A stretch of DNA of 64,000 nucleotides, taken from DATFFO01 sp963744905. GTDB taxonomy: Bacteria; Actinomycetota; Acidimicrobiia; Spongiisociales; ZC4RG35. Made by a program: the position numbers and the translations under genes. Within the stretch, counting starts at the first letter, position 1, and each line of letters begins with the position of its first letter. A model generated the notes under the pieces. That model was not told where the DNA came from. It saw nothing but the letters and a program-made list of their open reading frames with translations, and searched no databases. The stretch is taken from assembly GCA_963744905.1 (NCBI GenBank), contig CAVUUV010000007.1, positions 124,001 to 188,000 of the forward strand, in the 5' to 3' direction. This document shows, one piece after another, positions 18,128-27,118 of the stretch.

Positions 18128-20028
18128 TCGGGTCCTATCACCAGCAGTGACCAGGCCGTTACGCGCAGCGTCCCGGCGATGAGCTGGCCGGATCTCAGTC
18201 CGGACGAATCGAGCTCCACGCGCCAGCGTCCCTCGGGGACCACCACGTCCTGGTCATCGGCGGTGGGGTTGACGACGACCACAACCGCGTCTGCGCCGTC
18301 ATCCATCGCCGCCACCAGCGGGCCGGCTCGATCCCAGTCGGTCAGCGTGTCTCCCTCGAGAGTGCGCCACTGCAGCTGGTCGGGTTCCAGGGGATGGGCC
18401 AGGAGGGTGGCGTGAGCACGCCGGCAGGCCAGGGCGGCACCGAGGACCTCGGCCATCGGCGTCGATGACCAGTCGTACCAGGATGTCGGGCCGTCCAGGG
18501 CATAGGCATTGTTGTTTCCCGACTGGGTGCGGCCCAGCTCGTCGCCCCCGAGGAACATGGGGACACCACCGGCCACGGCCACGGTGGCCAACAAGGCGGC
18601 TGATCGCCTGCGGCGAAGCTCCAGCACGGAGGGATCGTCGGTCGGTCCCTCCACGCCCGAGTTCCACGATCGGTTGTCGTCGTGGCCGTCTTCCCCCTCC
18701 TCCCCGTTGTCGGCGTTGTGCTTGTGGTCGTAGGAAACCAGGTCGGCGAGGGTGAAGCCATCGTGGGCGGTCACGAAGTTGATCGGATGGCCGTCGATTC
18801 CACCCGCCGATCCGGTCAGCCCCTCGGCCAGGGCACGACGACTTCCCCGGCCCCGCCACACGTCGCGGACGCTGTCACGGAATACGGCATTCCACTCCCC
18901 CCACCGTGTCCCGAATTGGCCCAGGCGATAGCCGCCCGGCCCGAGGTCCCAGGGCTCTGCGATCAGCTTGACGTGGGCCAGTTCGGGGTCCTCGGTCAGC
19001 CAGGCGAGATGCCGGGGGTCGAAATCCATGTGCTCCCTTCCCAGAGTGACGGCCAGATCGAAGCGGAAGCCGTCCACCCCCAGGTCGTTGGCCCACCAGA
19101 GGAGGGCCGCCCGAATCGCTCGACGAACCCGCTCATGGTGGGTGGCGACGGTGTTGCCGGTGCCGGTCCAGTCGACGTAGAGATGCCGGTCACGGGGATC
19201 GAGCCGATACCAGCCGCCGTTGTCGAGTCCCTTCATGGACAGGATCGGGCCCTCGTAACCCCCTTCGGCGGTGTGGTTGAAGACGACGTCGAGGATCACC
19301 TCCAGGCCGGCGGCGTGAAAGCAGTCGACCATGGTGGCGAACTCGGCCACCTGGCGCCCGTCGTCGGAGGTGGCGTAACCGGCGTGGGGAGCGAACCAGG
19401 CCAGCGTGGAGTATCCCCAGTAGTTGGTCGAGCCCCTGGCCTGGAGGAAAGGCTCGGTGACATGGTGGGCAACGGGCATCAGTTCCACCGCCGTGACTCC
19501 CAGACGAAGGAGATGTTCGATGATTGGCGGTGAGGCAGCCCCCAGATAGGTGCCGCGTAGCTCCGGATCTACCCGTGGATGGCGCATGGTGAGGCCGCGG
19601 ACGTGGGTCTCGTAGATGACCGTATCCCGCCACGGGGTTCGAGGGCCGGGTCGGGGCCGGGGAGGATTCTCCACTGCCACACCGACCGGCACCAGGCTCG
19701 CCGTGTTCCAGCGCGGCCCCTCATGGTGGAGGCTGGGGTGATCCTCGAATCGACCCGAGACCGCCCGCGCGTGGGGGTCGAGGAGCAGGAGGGAGGGATC
19801 GTGCCACAGGCCTTTCGACGGCTCCCATGGTCCATGAGTCCGCAGCCCGTAGCGCTGACCGGGCTCGATCCCGGTCACGATGCCGGTGTGATTGCCCGCC
19901 TCGTCCCGGGCCAGAACCTGCCGATCCTCCCTGCCGGCCGGGTCGAACAGGCACAGTTCCACGGTCTCGGCGGCCGGCGCCCACACCGACATGTGGGCGC
20001 CTCCGGAGGTGAGTCGAAGGCCTGACAC
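18115..20028 (-). CDS. glgX: Glycogen debranching enzyme (isoamylase type)
   Basis: 637 residues from GTG 20028. The N-terminal CBM48-like domain (MSVWAPAAETVELCLFD) is followed by a GH13 barrel: EVILDVVFNHTAEGG (region I), GVDGFRFDLAVTLG with the nucleophile Asp, LIAEPWDLGPGGY with the acid/base Glu, and FVTAHDGFTLADL with the third acidic residue. It hydrolyses alpha-1,6 branches of phosphorylase-trimmed glycogen. Length is slightly below typical GlgX (about 660-720). It overlaps glgC tail to tail by 13 bp, and its start is 24 bp from the divergent ABC ATPase gene. Confidence 0.95.
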   Translation of the reverse strand: MSGLRLTSGGAHMSVWAPAAETVELCLFDPAGREDRQVLARDEAGNHTGIVTGIEPGQRYGLRTHGPWEPSKGLWHDPSLLLLDPHARAVSGRFEDHPSLHHEGPRWNTASLVPVGVAVENPPRPRPGPRTPWRDTVIYETHVRGLTMRHPRVDPELRGTYLGAASPPIIEHLLRLGVTAVELMPVAHHVTEPFLQARGSTNYWGYSTLAWFAPHAGYATSDDGRQVAEFATMVDCFHAAGLEVILDVVFNHTAEGGYEGPILSMKGLDNGGWYRLDPRDRHLYVDWTGTGNTVATHHERVRRAIRAALLWWANDLGVDGFRFDLAVTLGREHMDFDPRHLAWLTEDPELAHVKLIAEPWDLGPGGYRLGQFGTRWGEWNAVFRDSVRDVWRGRGSRRALAEGLTGSAGGIDGHPINFVTAHDGFTLADLVSYDHKHNADNGEEGEDGHDDNRSWNSGVEGPTDDPSVLELRRRRSAALLATVAVAGGVPMFLGGDELGRTQSGNNNAYALDGPTSWYDWSSTPMAEVLGAALACRRAHATLLAHPLEPDQLQWRTLEGDTLTDWDRAGPLVAAMDDGADAVVVVVNPTADDQDVVVPEGRWRVELDSSGLRSGQLIAGTLRVTAWSLLVIGPDQTI

Positions 20029-20052
20029 GGGCGCAAGCGTAGGCTCGGCAGC

Positions 20053-21117
20053 GTGAGCGCAGTTGCCATGGCGGGGGTCTCGATAACCCGTGGGGGAACC
20101 ATCATTCTCGACCGGATCGACCTGGAGGTGGAGCGCGGAGAGCGCCTGTGCGTCCTGGGCGCCTCGGGATCGGGCAAGACGGCGCTTCTACGCGTCATCG
20201 CCGGGCTCGAACGCCCCAGCCGAGGCGAGGTGGACGTGATGGGCTCCCCGCCCCGGCCGGCTCGCCCGGACGTGACCATGATCTTCCAGGACGACGCTGC
20301 CTACGACCATCTCGACGTGAGGGGAAACCTCGACTTTCCGTTTCGCCTCGGTGCGGATGCACCGGATCGGTCGGATCGGGTGCGGGGAACTGCCTCGGCG
20401 TTCTCAATCCGACGCCTGCTGTCACGACGCACCACCGAGCTGTCCTCCGGGCAGCGCCGGCTGGTGTCGGCTGCCCGTGCATTGGTGCGTCCCGATGTGT
20501 CCCTGGTGCTGATGGATGAACCTTTGGTCGGGACGGATCCCAAACGGCGGGCACGACTCGTCGAAGCGGTGATGGGACGGCGCGAGCTCACGGTGGTGAT
20601 CGCCACCCACGAGCCTGCCGATGCCTTTCGCTGGGCAGACCGCGTGGCGGTCCTGGAGGGAGGCGGTGTGGCCCAGGTCGGTCGGCCTCCCCGGGTGTAT
20701 GCCCGCCCCTCGACGTTAGAAGTCGCCGAGCTGATGGGAGAGATCAATCGCTTCCCCGCCACGCTGGATGCCGCCTCCGGCTGGCGTGTCGATGTGGTCG
20801 ATTCGCGTCTCGTGGTGGGAGAGGTTCCGACCGGATCGCAGCACGGTCAGAGAGTGGTGGCGGGGGTGAGGCCCGAGAATCTGAGCCCGGCCTCGGCCGG
20901 CATTCCGTTCGATCGACGGCTGCGTGCCACTGTGGGCCGGGTGGAGCTGGTAGGGGCCAGGCAACGTGTTCTGTTCGGTCTCGGTAGCAGTCCCGGGATC
21001 GGGTTCGTGGCCAGCATCGAAGCTTCAACCCCGCTGTCGGCCGGCGACCATGTCGACTGGTATGTGCCCCCGGACGCCATCCGCCTCTACGACCCCCTGA
21101 CCGGGGAAGCACTGTGA
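20053..21117 (+). CDS. MalK/UgpC-like ABC transporter ATP-binding protein, orphan
   Basis: 354 residues from GTG 20053. Walker A GASGSGKTA (about residues 36-44), Q-loop IFQDDAAYDHL, signature LSSGQRR, Walker B LVLMDEPLVGTDP and ATHEPADA H-loop are present. Residues after about 235 carry a TOBE-like domain (AGVRPENLSPAS, VGRVELVGARQRVLFG), as in carbohydrate importers. No permease or binding-protein gene is adjacent, so it may energise a transporter encoded elsewhere, as shared MsiK-type ATPases do in Streptomyces. The linker before the signature (SAFSIRRLLSRRTTE) is shorter than usual. Substrate is inferred only loosely as a sugar. Confidence 0.85.
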   Translation: MSAVAMAGVSITRGGTIILDRIDLEVERGERLCVLGASGSGKTALLRVIAGLERPSRGEVDVMGSPPRPARPDVTMIFQDDAAYDHLDVRGNLDFPFRLGADAPDRSDRVRGTASAFSIRRLLSRRTTELSSGQRRLVSAARALVRPDVSLVLMDEPLVGTDPKRRARLVEAVMGRRELTVVIATHEPADAFRWADRVAVLEGGGVAQVGRPPRVYARPSTLEVAELMGEINRFPATLDAASGWRVDVVDSRLVVGEVPTGSQHGQRVVAGVRPENLSPASAGIPFDRRLRATVGRVELVGARQRVLFGLGSSPGIGFVASIEASTPLSAGDHVDWYVPPDAIRLYDPLTGEAL

Positions 21118-21202
21118 ATCGATCTACCCGGCCTCTCCACGTCGAGCCCGGAGGGCGATGGCGGGTGGCGTCACCTTCCTGCCAGGTCCGGATGGGCCCG
21201 GT

Positions 21203-22369
21203 TCAGGGGTGGCAGACCCACGCCGCCCAGGGATCGGATCCCCGATTGGCGTAGTAGGCGGTCAGCCAAGCTGCGGTGGCGATGTTGGCCTCGGGGTCGA
21301 AGGGGCTGGCCCCGGTGAATCCTGCCCGGGGGCTGACCGTGGCCCAGGTGGAAGGAAGGAACTGAAACAGGCCGCTTGCGCCGCTGTAAGGGTTGTATGC
21401 GTTGGGGTCGCCGTAGCTCTCGCATCTGATCACGGCCAGGGCACCCTCGACCCGGTCGGCCGGGAAGTAGGTCGAGACCAGGGGGCGCCAACGTTCCACC
21501 GAGGGTGGGAAGGTGCCACCTGTGACCGGAGGCGGAGTGGTGGTGGAGGGAGGGTCGCCGGGGGTGGTGGTCGGGGAGCTAGCCGGCGACGTGGTGGTCG
21601 TCGTGGATGTGGCTGTGGTGGTCGGAACCGTGGTGGTGGAGGTGGCGCGTTCCGCCTCGCGTCTTTTCTCGGCTTCCCTGGCACGAGCGGCGTCCACCTC
21701 ACTCAGGGCGGAGCGGTAGGCCAGGTCGGCCCTGCGGGCCTGGGCAGCGGCTTGCGCCACCTGGGTGTCGGCCTCTGCCAGCAGGTTCTGGAGGTGATCG
21801 GACTCGGCGTCGGCCTGCTGCTGCAGATCGGCCACCCGGGCCTGGTCTTTCAGGTACGCCCCGCGCAGCCGTTCCAGGGCGCGACGCTTGATGGTGAGCT
21901 CTGCCACAGACCGGCGGTCGTCCTGCATGACGGATTCGATGGAGTTGGATGCCACCAGAGCCTCTTCGGCGTCGGAGACCCCGAGCACGACGGCGCCGGG
22001 GACGCTCACGGCCCTGACATAGGCGTCAACCGCTTGGGAGCTGAGATCGTCGGCCAGCGAGGTGAGCTCGAGGTCGGCCTGGGCCAGGTTGCGACGCAGA
22101 TCGTCCAGCTCGGAGGAGACCGTGGACAGCTCGGAATTGAGCTGAGAGAGTCGGACCAGGGAGGCGGCCAGGTCGTCTTCGATGCCGGCCCGGTTGTTGG
22201 CGGTCTCCGACAGGAGGCTGTGCGCCTCCTCGGCCCTCTGCTGGGCCTGGTCGGCCTTCTGTCTGGCGTCTTCGACACTCTGAGCTCGCGCCGAACCCTG
22301 CCCGCCGAACACGAGCCCCAGGATGGATGCGAGAAGGAGGAGGACGGAGAGCGTCCGCAGGAGACGCAT
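21203..22369 (-). CDS. Exported coiled-coil protein with C-terminal lytic transglycosylase-like domain
   Basis: 388 residues from ATG 22369. A signal peptide is clear (LLRTLSVLLLLASILGLVFGG, cleavage near ARAQS). Residues 30-230 form a long Ala/Gln/Glu-rich coiled coil like the regulatory coils of NlpC/P60 and RipA/PcsB-type hydrolases. A Thr/Pro-rich linker follows (about 240-275), then an SLT-like domain with VIRCESYGDPNAYNPYSGASGLFQFLPSTW, where the Glu in RCESYGDP is the candidate catalytic acid. It probably cleaves peptidoglycan glycan strands outside the membrane. Alternative: a non-catalytic cell-wall scaffold. Confidence 0.85.
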   Translation of the reverse strand: MRLLRTLSVLLLLASILGLVFGGQGSARAQSVEDARQKADQAQQRAEEAHSLLSETANNRAGIEDDLAASLVRLSQLNSELSTVSSELDDLRRNLAQADLELTSLADDLSSQAVDAYVRAVSVPGAVVLGVSDAEEALVASNSIESVMQDDRRSVAELTIKRRALERLRGAYLKDQARVADLQQQADAESDHLQNLLAEADTQVAQAAAQARRADLAYRSALSEVDAARAREAEKRREAERATSTTTVPTTTATSTTTTTSPASSPTTTPGDPPSTTTPPPVTGGTFPPSVERWRPLVSTYFPADRVEGALAVIRCESYGDPNAYNPYSGASGLFQFLPSTWATVSPRAGFTGASPFDPEANIATAAWLTAYYANRGSDPWAAWVCHP

Positions 22370-22467
22370 GGGGTGATCAAGCCTACCGGAGCCCGACGGG
22401 CAGGGAAAAGGCCGTCCGGAGATCATCTAGGGTTGGCGCTGCTTCTCTACCCAGGAGACACTCCTCC

Positions 22468-22773
22468 ATGGCAATCCCACGCATCCTGATCGTCGGCCAG
22501 GATCCATCCGTTCTGGCCCGCACCATCCGCGAGACCCGTGTCCTCGGCTACGACGTGGTGGGCGTGACCGCCAACGCCGATCTTCGCCATCTGTGGCGTA
22601 ACGAACGCTTCGACGCCGTGGTCCTCAGGACGGGTATAGATGACGAGACCCGCAAGGACTTCCTCGAGGAGATCATGGACCGCAACCCGGATCTGCCCGT
22701 CTTCGATCGGGACGATCCGGAAGAGGAAATGGGGCGGTTCCTCGAAGGCGTGGTCAAGAAGCTCAACTCATGA
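22468..22773 (+). CDS. Small receiver-fold-like protein
   Basis: 101 residues from ATG 22468, with AGGAG about 11 nt upstream. The opening PRILIVGQDPSVLARTIRETR and VVGVTANADL followed by DAVVLRTGID look like the first three strands of a response-regulator receiver or Rossmann-like domain. The acidic pair after strand 1 is reduced to a single Asp (GQD), so phosphoryl transfer is doubtful. The stop overlaps the start of the O-methyltransferase gene (ATGA), implying co-translation. It is a stand-alone domain with no output module. Function unknown. Confidence 0.65.
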   Translation: MAIPRILIVGQDPSVLARTIRETRVLGYDVVGVTANADLRHLWRNERFDAVVLRTGIDDETRKDFLEEIMDRNPDLPVFDRDDPEEEMGRFLEGVVKKLNS

Positions 22774-23420
22774 GCCGCTCCCAGCAGGTACCCCTCGACG
22801 ATCGGACCCTCGACTACCTCCTTTCCTCATCCGACCCCTTGCCCTCCGGCGTGACGGTCGCCGTGGAGAGGGCTGGGGAGATGGGCCGTTCCTCCATGCA
22901 GGTTTCTGAGGACCAGGCGTTGCTGATCCGGTTCCTGCTGCGGCTGATCGGTGCGCGCCGGGCGCTGGAGGTCGGCACCTTCATCGGCCTCAGTGCCCTG
23001 GTCATCGCCGACGCCCTCGGCCCGGAAGGAAGTTTGACGTGCCTGGATCGCAGCACCGAATGGACCGATCACGCCCGATCATTGTGGGAGGAATCGGGTG
23101 TGGCGGGCCGAATCGAACTGCGCCTGGGCGACGCCCATGACACCATTTCCCAGCTGGAGGGCCCCTTCGACGCCGTTTTCATCGATGCCGACAAGAGCGG
23201 ATATATCGACTACCTGCAAAGGGCCAGGACTCTCTTGCGCCCCGGCGGCCTGTTGATGGTGGACAACACCCTCTGGTATGGCCGGGTGGTCGATTCCGAC
23301 CCCACCGACGACGACACGCGGGCCATCCGCCAGTTCAATCAGACCCTGGCCGACGACCCGGCCTTCGACGTGGTGATGGTGGGCGTGGCGGACGGGTTGA
23401 CGTTGGCCCGCCGTCTGTGA
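22770..23420 (+). CDS. SAM-dependent O-methyltransferase (caffeoyl-CoA OMT-like)
   Basis: 216 residues. The SAM-binding motif is LEVGTFIGLSALVIADAL (about residues 66-83), with ITCLDRS-type LTCLDRSTEW for the acidic ribose ligand and FDAVFIDADKSGYIDYL (about 130), the cation-binding Asp motif of metal-dependent O-methyltransferases; DNTLWYGRV closes the site. Such enzymes methylate catechol-like hydroxyls. Bacterial members are often of unknown substrate. It is coupled to the receiver-like gene by a 4-bp overlap. Confident family call, open substrate. Confidence 0.9.
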   Translation: MSRSQQVPLDDRTLDYLLSSSDPLPSGVTVAVERAGEMGRSSMQVSEDQALLIRFLLRLIGARRALEVGTFIGLSALVIADALGPEGSLTCLDRSTEWTDHARSLWEESGVAGRIELRLGDAHDTISQLEGPFDAVFIDADKSGYIDYLQRARTLLRPGGLLMVDNTLWYGRVVDSDPTDDDTRAIRQFNQTLADDPAFDVVMVGVADGLTLARRL

Positions 23421-23499
23421 ACTTTGGCGAAACCCGCTCCGATCCGGAACAAGGCCCGGGCTCCAGTGTTGAATGGTGTATAGAGGACGGAGGAAGACG

Positions 23500-24150
23500 A
23501 TGTGGTTCAGCAAGGACAAGACGACGCCGGTGGACCGGAGTCAGGCACTGGCGGGACGCAGCGAGCCCATGAGTGTGCCGGAGCGGCATTATGTCAACGG
23601 AAACCCCATCCAGGGCCCGTTCCCGGAAGGTATCGAGACGGCCGTTTTCGGTAACGGGTGCTTCTGGGGAGCCGAGCGGCGGTTCTGGCAGGTCGACGGG
23701 GTCTACACCACGGCGGTCGGATACGCCGGGGGCTACACGCCCAACCCCAGCTACGAGGAGGTATGCACGGGTCGCACCGGCCACGCCGAGGTGGTCCTGG
23801 TCGCCTTCGATCCCGATCGGGTGAGCTATGAGGACCTGCTGGCCAAATTCTGGGAGATCCACGACCCGACCCAGGGGATGCGTCAGGGCAACGACATCGG
23901 TACCCAGTACCGCTCGGCCATCTACACCACCACCCCCGCCCAGCTCGATGCCGCCAAGAAGAGCCGCGACATCTATCAGGCGGCCCTGACTGCGGCGGGC
24001 ATGGGTGAGATCACCACCGAGATCGCCCCCCTGTCCGAGTTCTACTTCGCCGAGGACTACCACCAGCAGTACCTGGCCAAGAACCCCCACGGTTACGACT
24101 GTCACAGCACTACGGGTGTGCCCTACCCGCGCCATCAGGCCGGTCTGTGA
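23500..24150 (+). CDS. msrA: Peptide methionine (S)-sulfoxide reductase MsrA
   Basis: 216 residues from ATG 23500, with a strong GGAGGAAG ribosome-binding site. The catalytic motif GCFWGAE (C54) and YAGG, TGHAEVV, DPTQGMRQGNDIGTQYRS and EDYHQQYL are in family order. It repairs methionine-S-sulfoxide using thioredoxin. An N-terminal extension of about 45 residues precedes the fold. The second resolving cysteine may be the one in GYDCHS near the C-terminus. A 19-bp perfect hairpin begins at its stop. Confidence 0.96.
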   Translation: MWFSKDKTTPVDRSQALAGRSEPMSVPERHYVNGNPIQGPFPEGIETAVFGNGCFWGAERRFWQVDGVYTTAVGYAGGYTPNPSYEEVCTGRTGHAEVVLVAFDPDRVSYEDLLAKFWEIHDPTQGMRQGNDIGTQYRSAIYTTTPAQLDAAKKSRDIYQAALTAAGMGEITTEIAPLSEFYFAEDYHQQYLAKNPHGYDCHSTTGVPYPRHQAGL

Positions 24151-24185
24151 ACCGTTTTGCGGCCCTGGGCCGCAAAACGGTTCAC
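24147..24185. terminator. Perfect 19-bp stem-loop between convergent msrA and S41 protease
   Basis: The arm 24147-24165 is the exact reverse complement of 24167-24185. It starts inside the msrA TGA and ends 4 bp before the S41 protease stop at 24190, so it can serve both strands. Its outer bases GTGAAC...GTTCACAAAG match the hairpin after the thiolase at 3434. No T-run is visible. Confidence 0.8.
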
Positions 24186-24189
24186 AAAG

Positions 24190-25626
24190 TCACCCCGCCG
24201 TGGTGGGAACGACCTGGCCGACCACTTCGGCCGGGGTCATGGTCTCGGGGAGCTGGGCGCTGACGTCGGGAGTGATCCCGGTCCCGCCGTAGTCGTGGCC
24301 CTCTGGAGTCAGCCAGCGGGCGATGGTCAGCTTGAGGGCACCGCCGTTGGAGAGAGGGAACCGCTGCTGGACCGTGTTCTTGCCGTAGGTGTTCTCCCCG
24401 ACGATGGTGGCTCTTCCCGCGTCCGACAAAGCTCCCGCCACCACCTCGGAGGCCGAAGCACTTCCCTGATTGACGACGATGTACATCGGAAGACCGGGAT
24501 CGGTGGCCAGGCCGCCCGACTCCACCTCATAGGGCGTGGTGGCATCGGGGGACTGGGTGGAGACGACCAGACCGTGATCGATGAACTCTGAGGCCACTCC
24601 AACCGCCGTGGAGAGGAGGCCACCGGGATTGTCGCGTAGATCGAACACCAGGGCCGATGGGTCATTGGTCAACAGATTGCCGAGCTCGTCGCGGAGCTGT
24701 TCGTCGGCGTTCTCGGTGAAGAGATTGAGGCGGAGGTAGGCGACAGAGCCCACCATCTCGGAGCTGACCACCGGGATCTGGATGGCGGCCCGCTCGATCG
24801 TCACTGTGAACTGCTTCCCCTCCCGATCGAAGGTGAGCTCGACGTCGGTCCCGGCCGGGCCGCGCACGATCGATGTCACCTCATCGATATTCTTGCCCTG
24901 GATCGGCTGGCCGTTCACGGCCACGAACACGTCGTCTGCCTGGAGCCCGGCGGCCCGGGCGGGCCCGCCTTCGATGGTGGCCACGATGACCAGATGGCAC
25001 AGGTCGGAGATCACCTGGCAGGTGTTGGGCTGGTCTGCGCCCTCCTCCTTGGTGGAGACGAGGGCACCGATACCCTCGATCTGGCCCGACTGCTCCTCCT
25101 CGATCACCGCCAGGGCGTCGGCGTCGAAGTAGGCGCTATTGGGATCGAGGGCGCTCTCGATCATCCCCATCACGGCCGCCTTCTCGGCCGAGGCTTCATC
25201 CAGCCCTTGCTGGTCGATGCTGTCGCACACCGATACGAAGGCCTCGGTGGGAAGCGGGCAGACGTCCAGGCCCGAACCCGACTGGACCGGTATGTCGGTC
25301 AGTCCCGCCAGGGCTCCCTGGACGAGGTCCTGGTCGGATACGGGGTCGACGTAGTGGCGCCGAATCAGCTCGTACGACTCACACAGGAGGTCGCCGCTGA
25401 TCTCCCCGCATGAAGCGGTCTCGAAGTCGTGGCCGGCTGCGGTGGTCTCGGAAGGGATCGATGAGGCTGATGTGGCCACCGAGGAGGAGGAAGAGCCGGC
25501 GGAGGTGTTAGGAGAGGCGGTGGTGGTAGGAGGGATGGTGGTGCCCGACCCGCTCGTCCCGGTGCATGCGCTCGCCAGTAGCGCCGCCAGGATCACAGCC
25601 ACCCGAATTGTGTTGAACCGTCTCAA
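24190..25626 (-). CDS. S41-family C-terminal processing protease, lipoprotein
   Basis: 478 residues from TTG 25626; this start overlaps the TGA of the preceding protease gene (TTGA). The N-terminus RRFNTIRVAVILAALLASACTG is a lipoprotein signal with lipobox ASAC. A Thr/Ser linker, an N-terminal helical domain, a PDZ domain (GGPARAAGLQADDVFVAVNGQPIQ, about residues 240-263) and the S41 core follow. The catalytic Ser is in NQGSASASE and the Lys in TYGKNTVQ. It would be anchored on the outer face of the membrane and trim exported proteins. A GTG a few codons inside is an alternative start but would shorten the signal. Confidence 0.9.
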   Translation of the reverse strand: MRRFNTIRVAVILAALLASACTGTSGSGTTIPPTTTASPNTSAGSSSSSVATSASSIPSETTAAGHDFETASCGEISGDLLCESYELIRRHYVDPVSDQDLVQGALAGLTDIPVQSGSGLDVCPLPTEAFVSVCDSIDQQGLDEASAEKAAVMGMIESALDPNSAYFDADALAVIEEEQSGQIEGIGALVSTKEEGADQPNTCQVISDLCHLVIVATIEGGPARAAGLQADDVFVAVNGQPIQGKNIDEVTSIVRGPAGTDVELTFDREGKQFTVTIERAAIQIPVVSSEMVGSVAYLRLNLFTENADEQLRDELGNLLTNDPSALVFDLRDNPGGLLSTAVGVASEFIDHGLVVSTQSPDATTPYEVESGGLATDPGLPMYIVVNQGSASASEVVAGALSDAGRATIVGENTYGKNTVQQRFPLSNGGALKLTIARWLTPEGHDYGGTGITPDVSAQLPETMTPAEVVGQVVPTTAG

Positions 25627-27086
25627 GATGCTCCCAGGGCCAGGTCGACCACCTCGGCGGCGGTGGCGTCGAGGGGTATGTCGACTTGCGTATCGGGTTC
25701 GAGCCCGGTGATGGCGACCGATTCTCCCTCCGGTGTCGTCCATCGGGCGATGGTCACTCGGAGCTCGCCGTCGTTTGGAAGGCGAAATGCTATCTGGACG
25801 GTGTTCTTACCGAAGGTGTGAGTGCCGACGACGGTGGCCCTTCCCCGCTCCTGGAGGGCGGCCGCCAGGATCTCGGCCGCAGAGGCTGAGCCCGAATTGA
25901 CCACCACCGTCAGGTCGACACCGGACGTGGCCAGCCCGCCGGGCTGGACCGGATAGTCGGTTTCGCCATCCCTGCCCCTGGAGCGGAACACCAGTCCATC
26001 GGGGAGGAACTCACTCGCCACCGAAGTGGCTTCATCCACATAACCACCGGGGTTGTCGCGCAGGTCGATCACGATACGTCCCGGGCTTCTGGCCTGGAGC
26101 TGGGCCAGTGCCTGATGGACGAAGGTCGGGATCCCGGCCTGGAAGCTGGGTATTCGAATGTAGCCCACATCCGGTCGGGGTAGCTCGACGTCGAGCGTGG
26201 GGATGGGTACGTCGCCCCGGAGGAGCGTCAGGGTGGCGCTGTCGCCCTCGGCCGTCTCCACATCGACCGTCACCGTCGTCCCGCTGGGGCCGTCGAGCCG
26301 GGCAGCGATGTCGACCAGTCCGTCGCCGACGACGGTTTCACCGTCGATGGCGGTGATGACCATGCCCGGGGTCAGTCCGGCCTCGTGGGCCGGGCCGTCT
26401 TCGGCCACCAGAGCGACCTCCAGCCGGCACGGGGGCTGGACCACCGTGCAGGCCGACCCCACCGGGTCGGTGATGGTGACCAGGAGGCCCACCGCCGCCA
26501 CCACGCCTTCGTCCGAGAGCGCCCCCGACAGCTCGGGGGGGATGTAGTAGGTGAAGGGGTCGAGACTGAGCTTGATCATCGAGGCCACGGCCGCCTCGAC
26601 GCCTTCGGCCATGGTGACACCGCCGGTTGCCACCCGCTGGGCCAGGCTGTGGCAGGTGGTCTCGAAGGCGGGTTCGGGGATTGCGCACCGGAACGACCCG
26701 ATCCCCGCACCGGAGCCGTTCCGCTCCATGGAGTCGACACCCAGGGCGGCAGCAGCGGCCAGAGAGGCGGGGTCGAGCGGAGCATCGACGTGGTACTGCT
26801 GGAGGTAGCCGTAGACGTCGCAGAGCAGGGCGAAGTCGACGGGCGGGGTGTGGCAATCGCTGACCTCGTAACCGACGCTGCTTCCGGTGGCGGTGGGGGA
26901 TGTTGCGGTGGTGGTGGGGGATGTTGCGGTGGTGGTGGGGGATGTTGCGGTGGTGGTGGGGGATGTAGCGGTGGCGGAGGAGGTTGCGCCGGTGGCGGGC
27001 GCCGTGGCCCCGGTGGTGCTCGTGCTGGTGGACCCACATGCTCCCAGGATGAGAGTCAGAGTCAGGACCGGAGCGAGACGGCGCAT
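25623..27086 (-). CDS. S41-family C-terminal processing protease, lipoprotein with repeat linker
   Basis: 487 residues from ATG 27086. Lipoprotein signal MRRLAPVLTLTLILGACG with lipobox LGAC. Residues 25-70 are a Thr/Ser/Pro linker containing tandem SPTTTAT heptads encoded by 21-bp repeats. A helical region, a PDZ domain (DGPAHEAGLTPGMVITAIDGE) and the S41 core follow, with the Ser in NSGSASAAE and the Lys in TFGKNTVQ. It is a paralogue of the next gene and is translationally coupled to it. Both start codons lack a clear Shine-Dalgarno site. Confidence 0.9.
   Translation of the reverse strand: MRRLAPVLTLTLILGACGSTSTSTTGATAPATGATSSATATSPTTTATSPTTTATSPTTTATSPTATGSSVGYEVSDCHTPPVDFALLCDVYGYLQQYHVDAPLDPASLAAAAALGVDSMERNGSGAGIGSFRCAIPEPAFETTCHSLAQRVATGGVTMAEGVEAAVASMIKLSLDPFTYYIPPELSGALSDEGVVAAVGLLVTITDPVGSACTVVQPPCRLEVALVAEDGPAHEAGLTPGMVITAIDGETVVGDGLVDIAARLDGPSGTTVTVDVETAEGDSATLTLLRGDVPIPTLDVELPRPDVGYIRIPSFQAGIPTFVHQALAQLQARSPGRIVIDLRDNPGGYVDEATSVASEFLPDGLVFRSRGRDGETDYPVQPGGLATSGVDLTVVVNSGSASAAEILAAALQERGRATVVGTHTFGKNTVQIAFRLPNDGELRVTIARWTTPEGESVAITGLEPDTQVDIPLDATAAEVVDLALGAS
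26905..26967 (-). repeat. Three tandem 21-bp units encoding the protease linker heptads
   Basis: Units start at 26905, 26926 and 26947, each beginning GCGGTGGTGG on the plus strand, with diverged partial copies on both sides. Each unit encodes one Thr/Ser/Pro heptad of the exported linker. Unit number is probably variable between strains through slippage. Confidence 0.85.
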
Positions 27087-27118
27087 GTGAGGAGCTTACG
27101 GCTGTACCGTGGTTGGCC

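Noticed and set aside
26884..26990. CRISPR-like short tandem array.
   Set aside because: Units are contiguous 21-bp repeats without spacers and are in-frame coding sequence.
26887..27090. Plus-strand frame with VGDVAVV repeats over the protease linker.
   Set aside because: It is the antisense of the 21-bp repeats inside the protease gene; the lipoprotein reading on the minus strand explains them.
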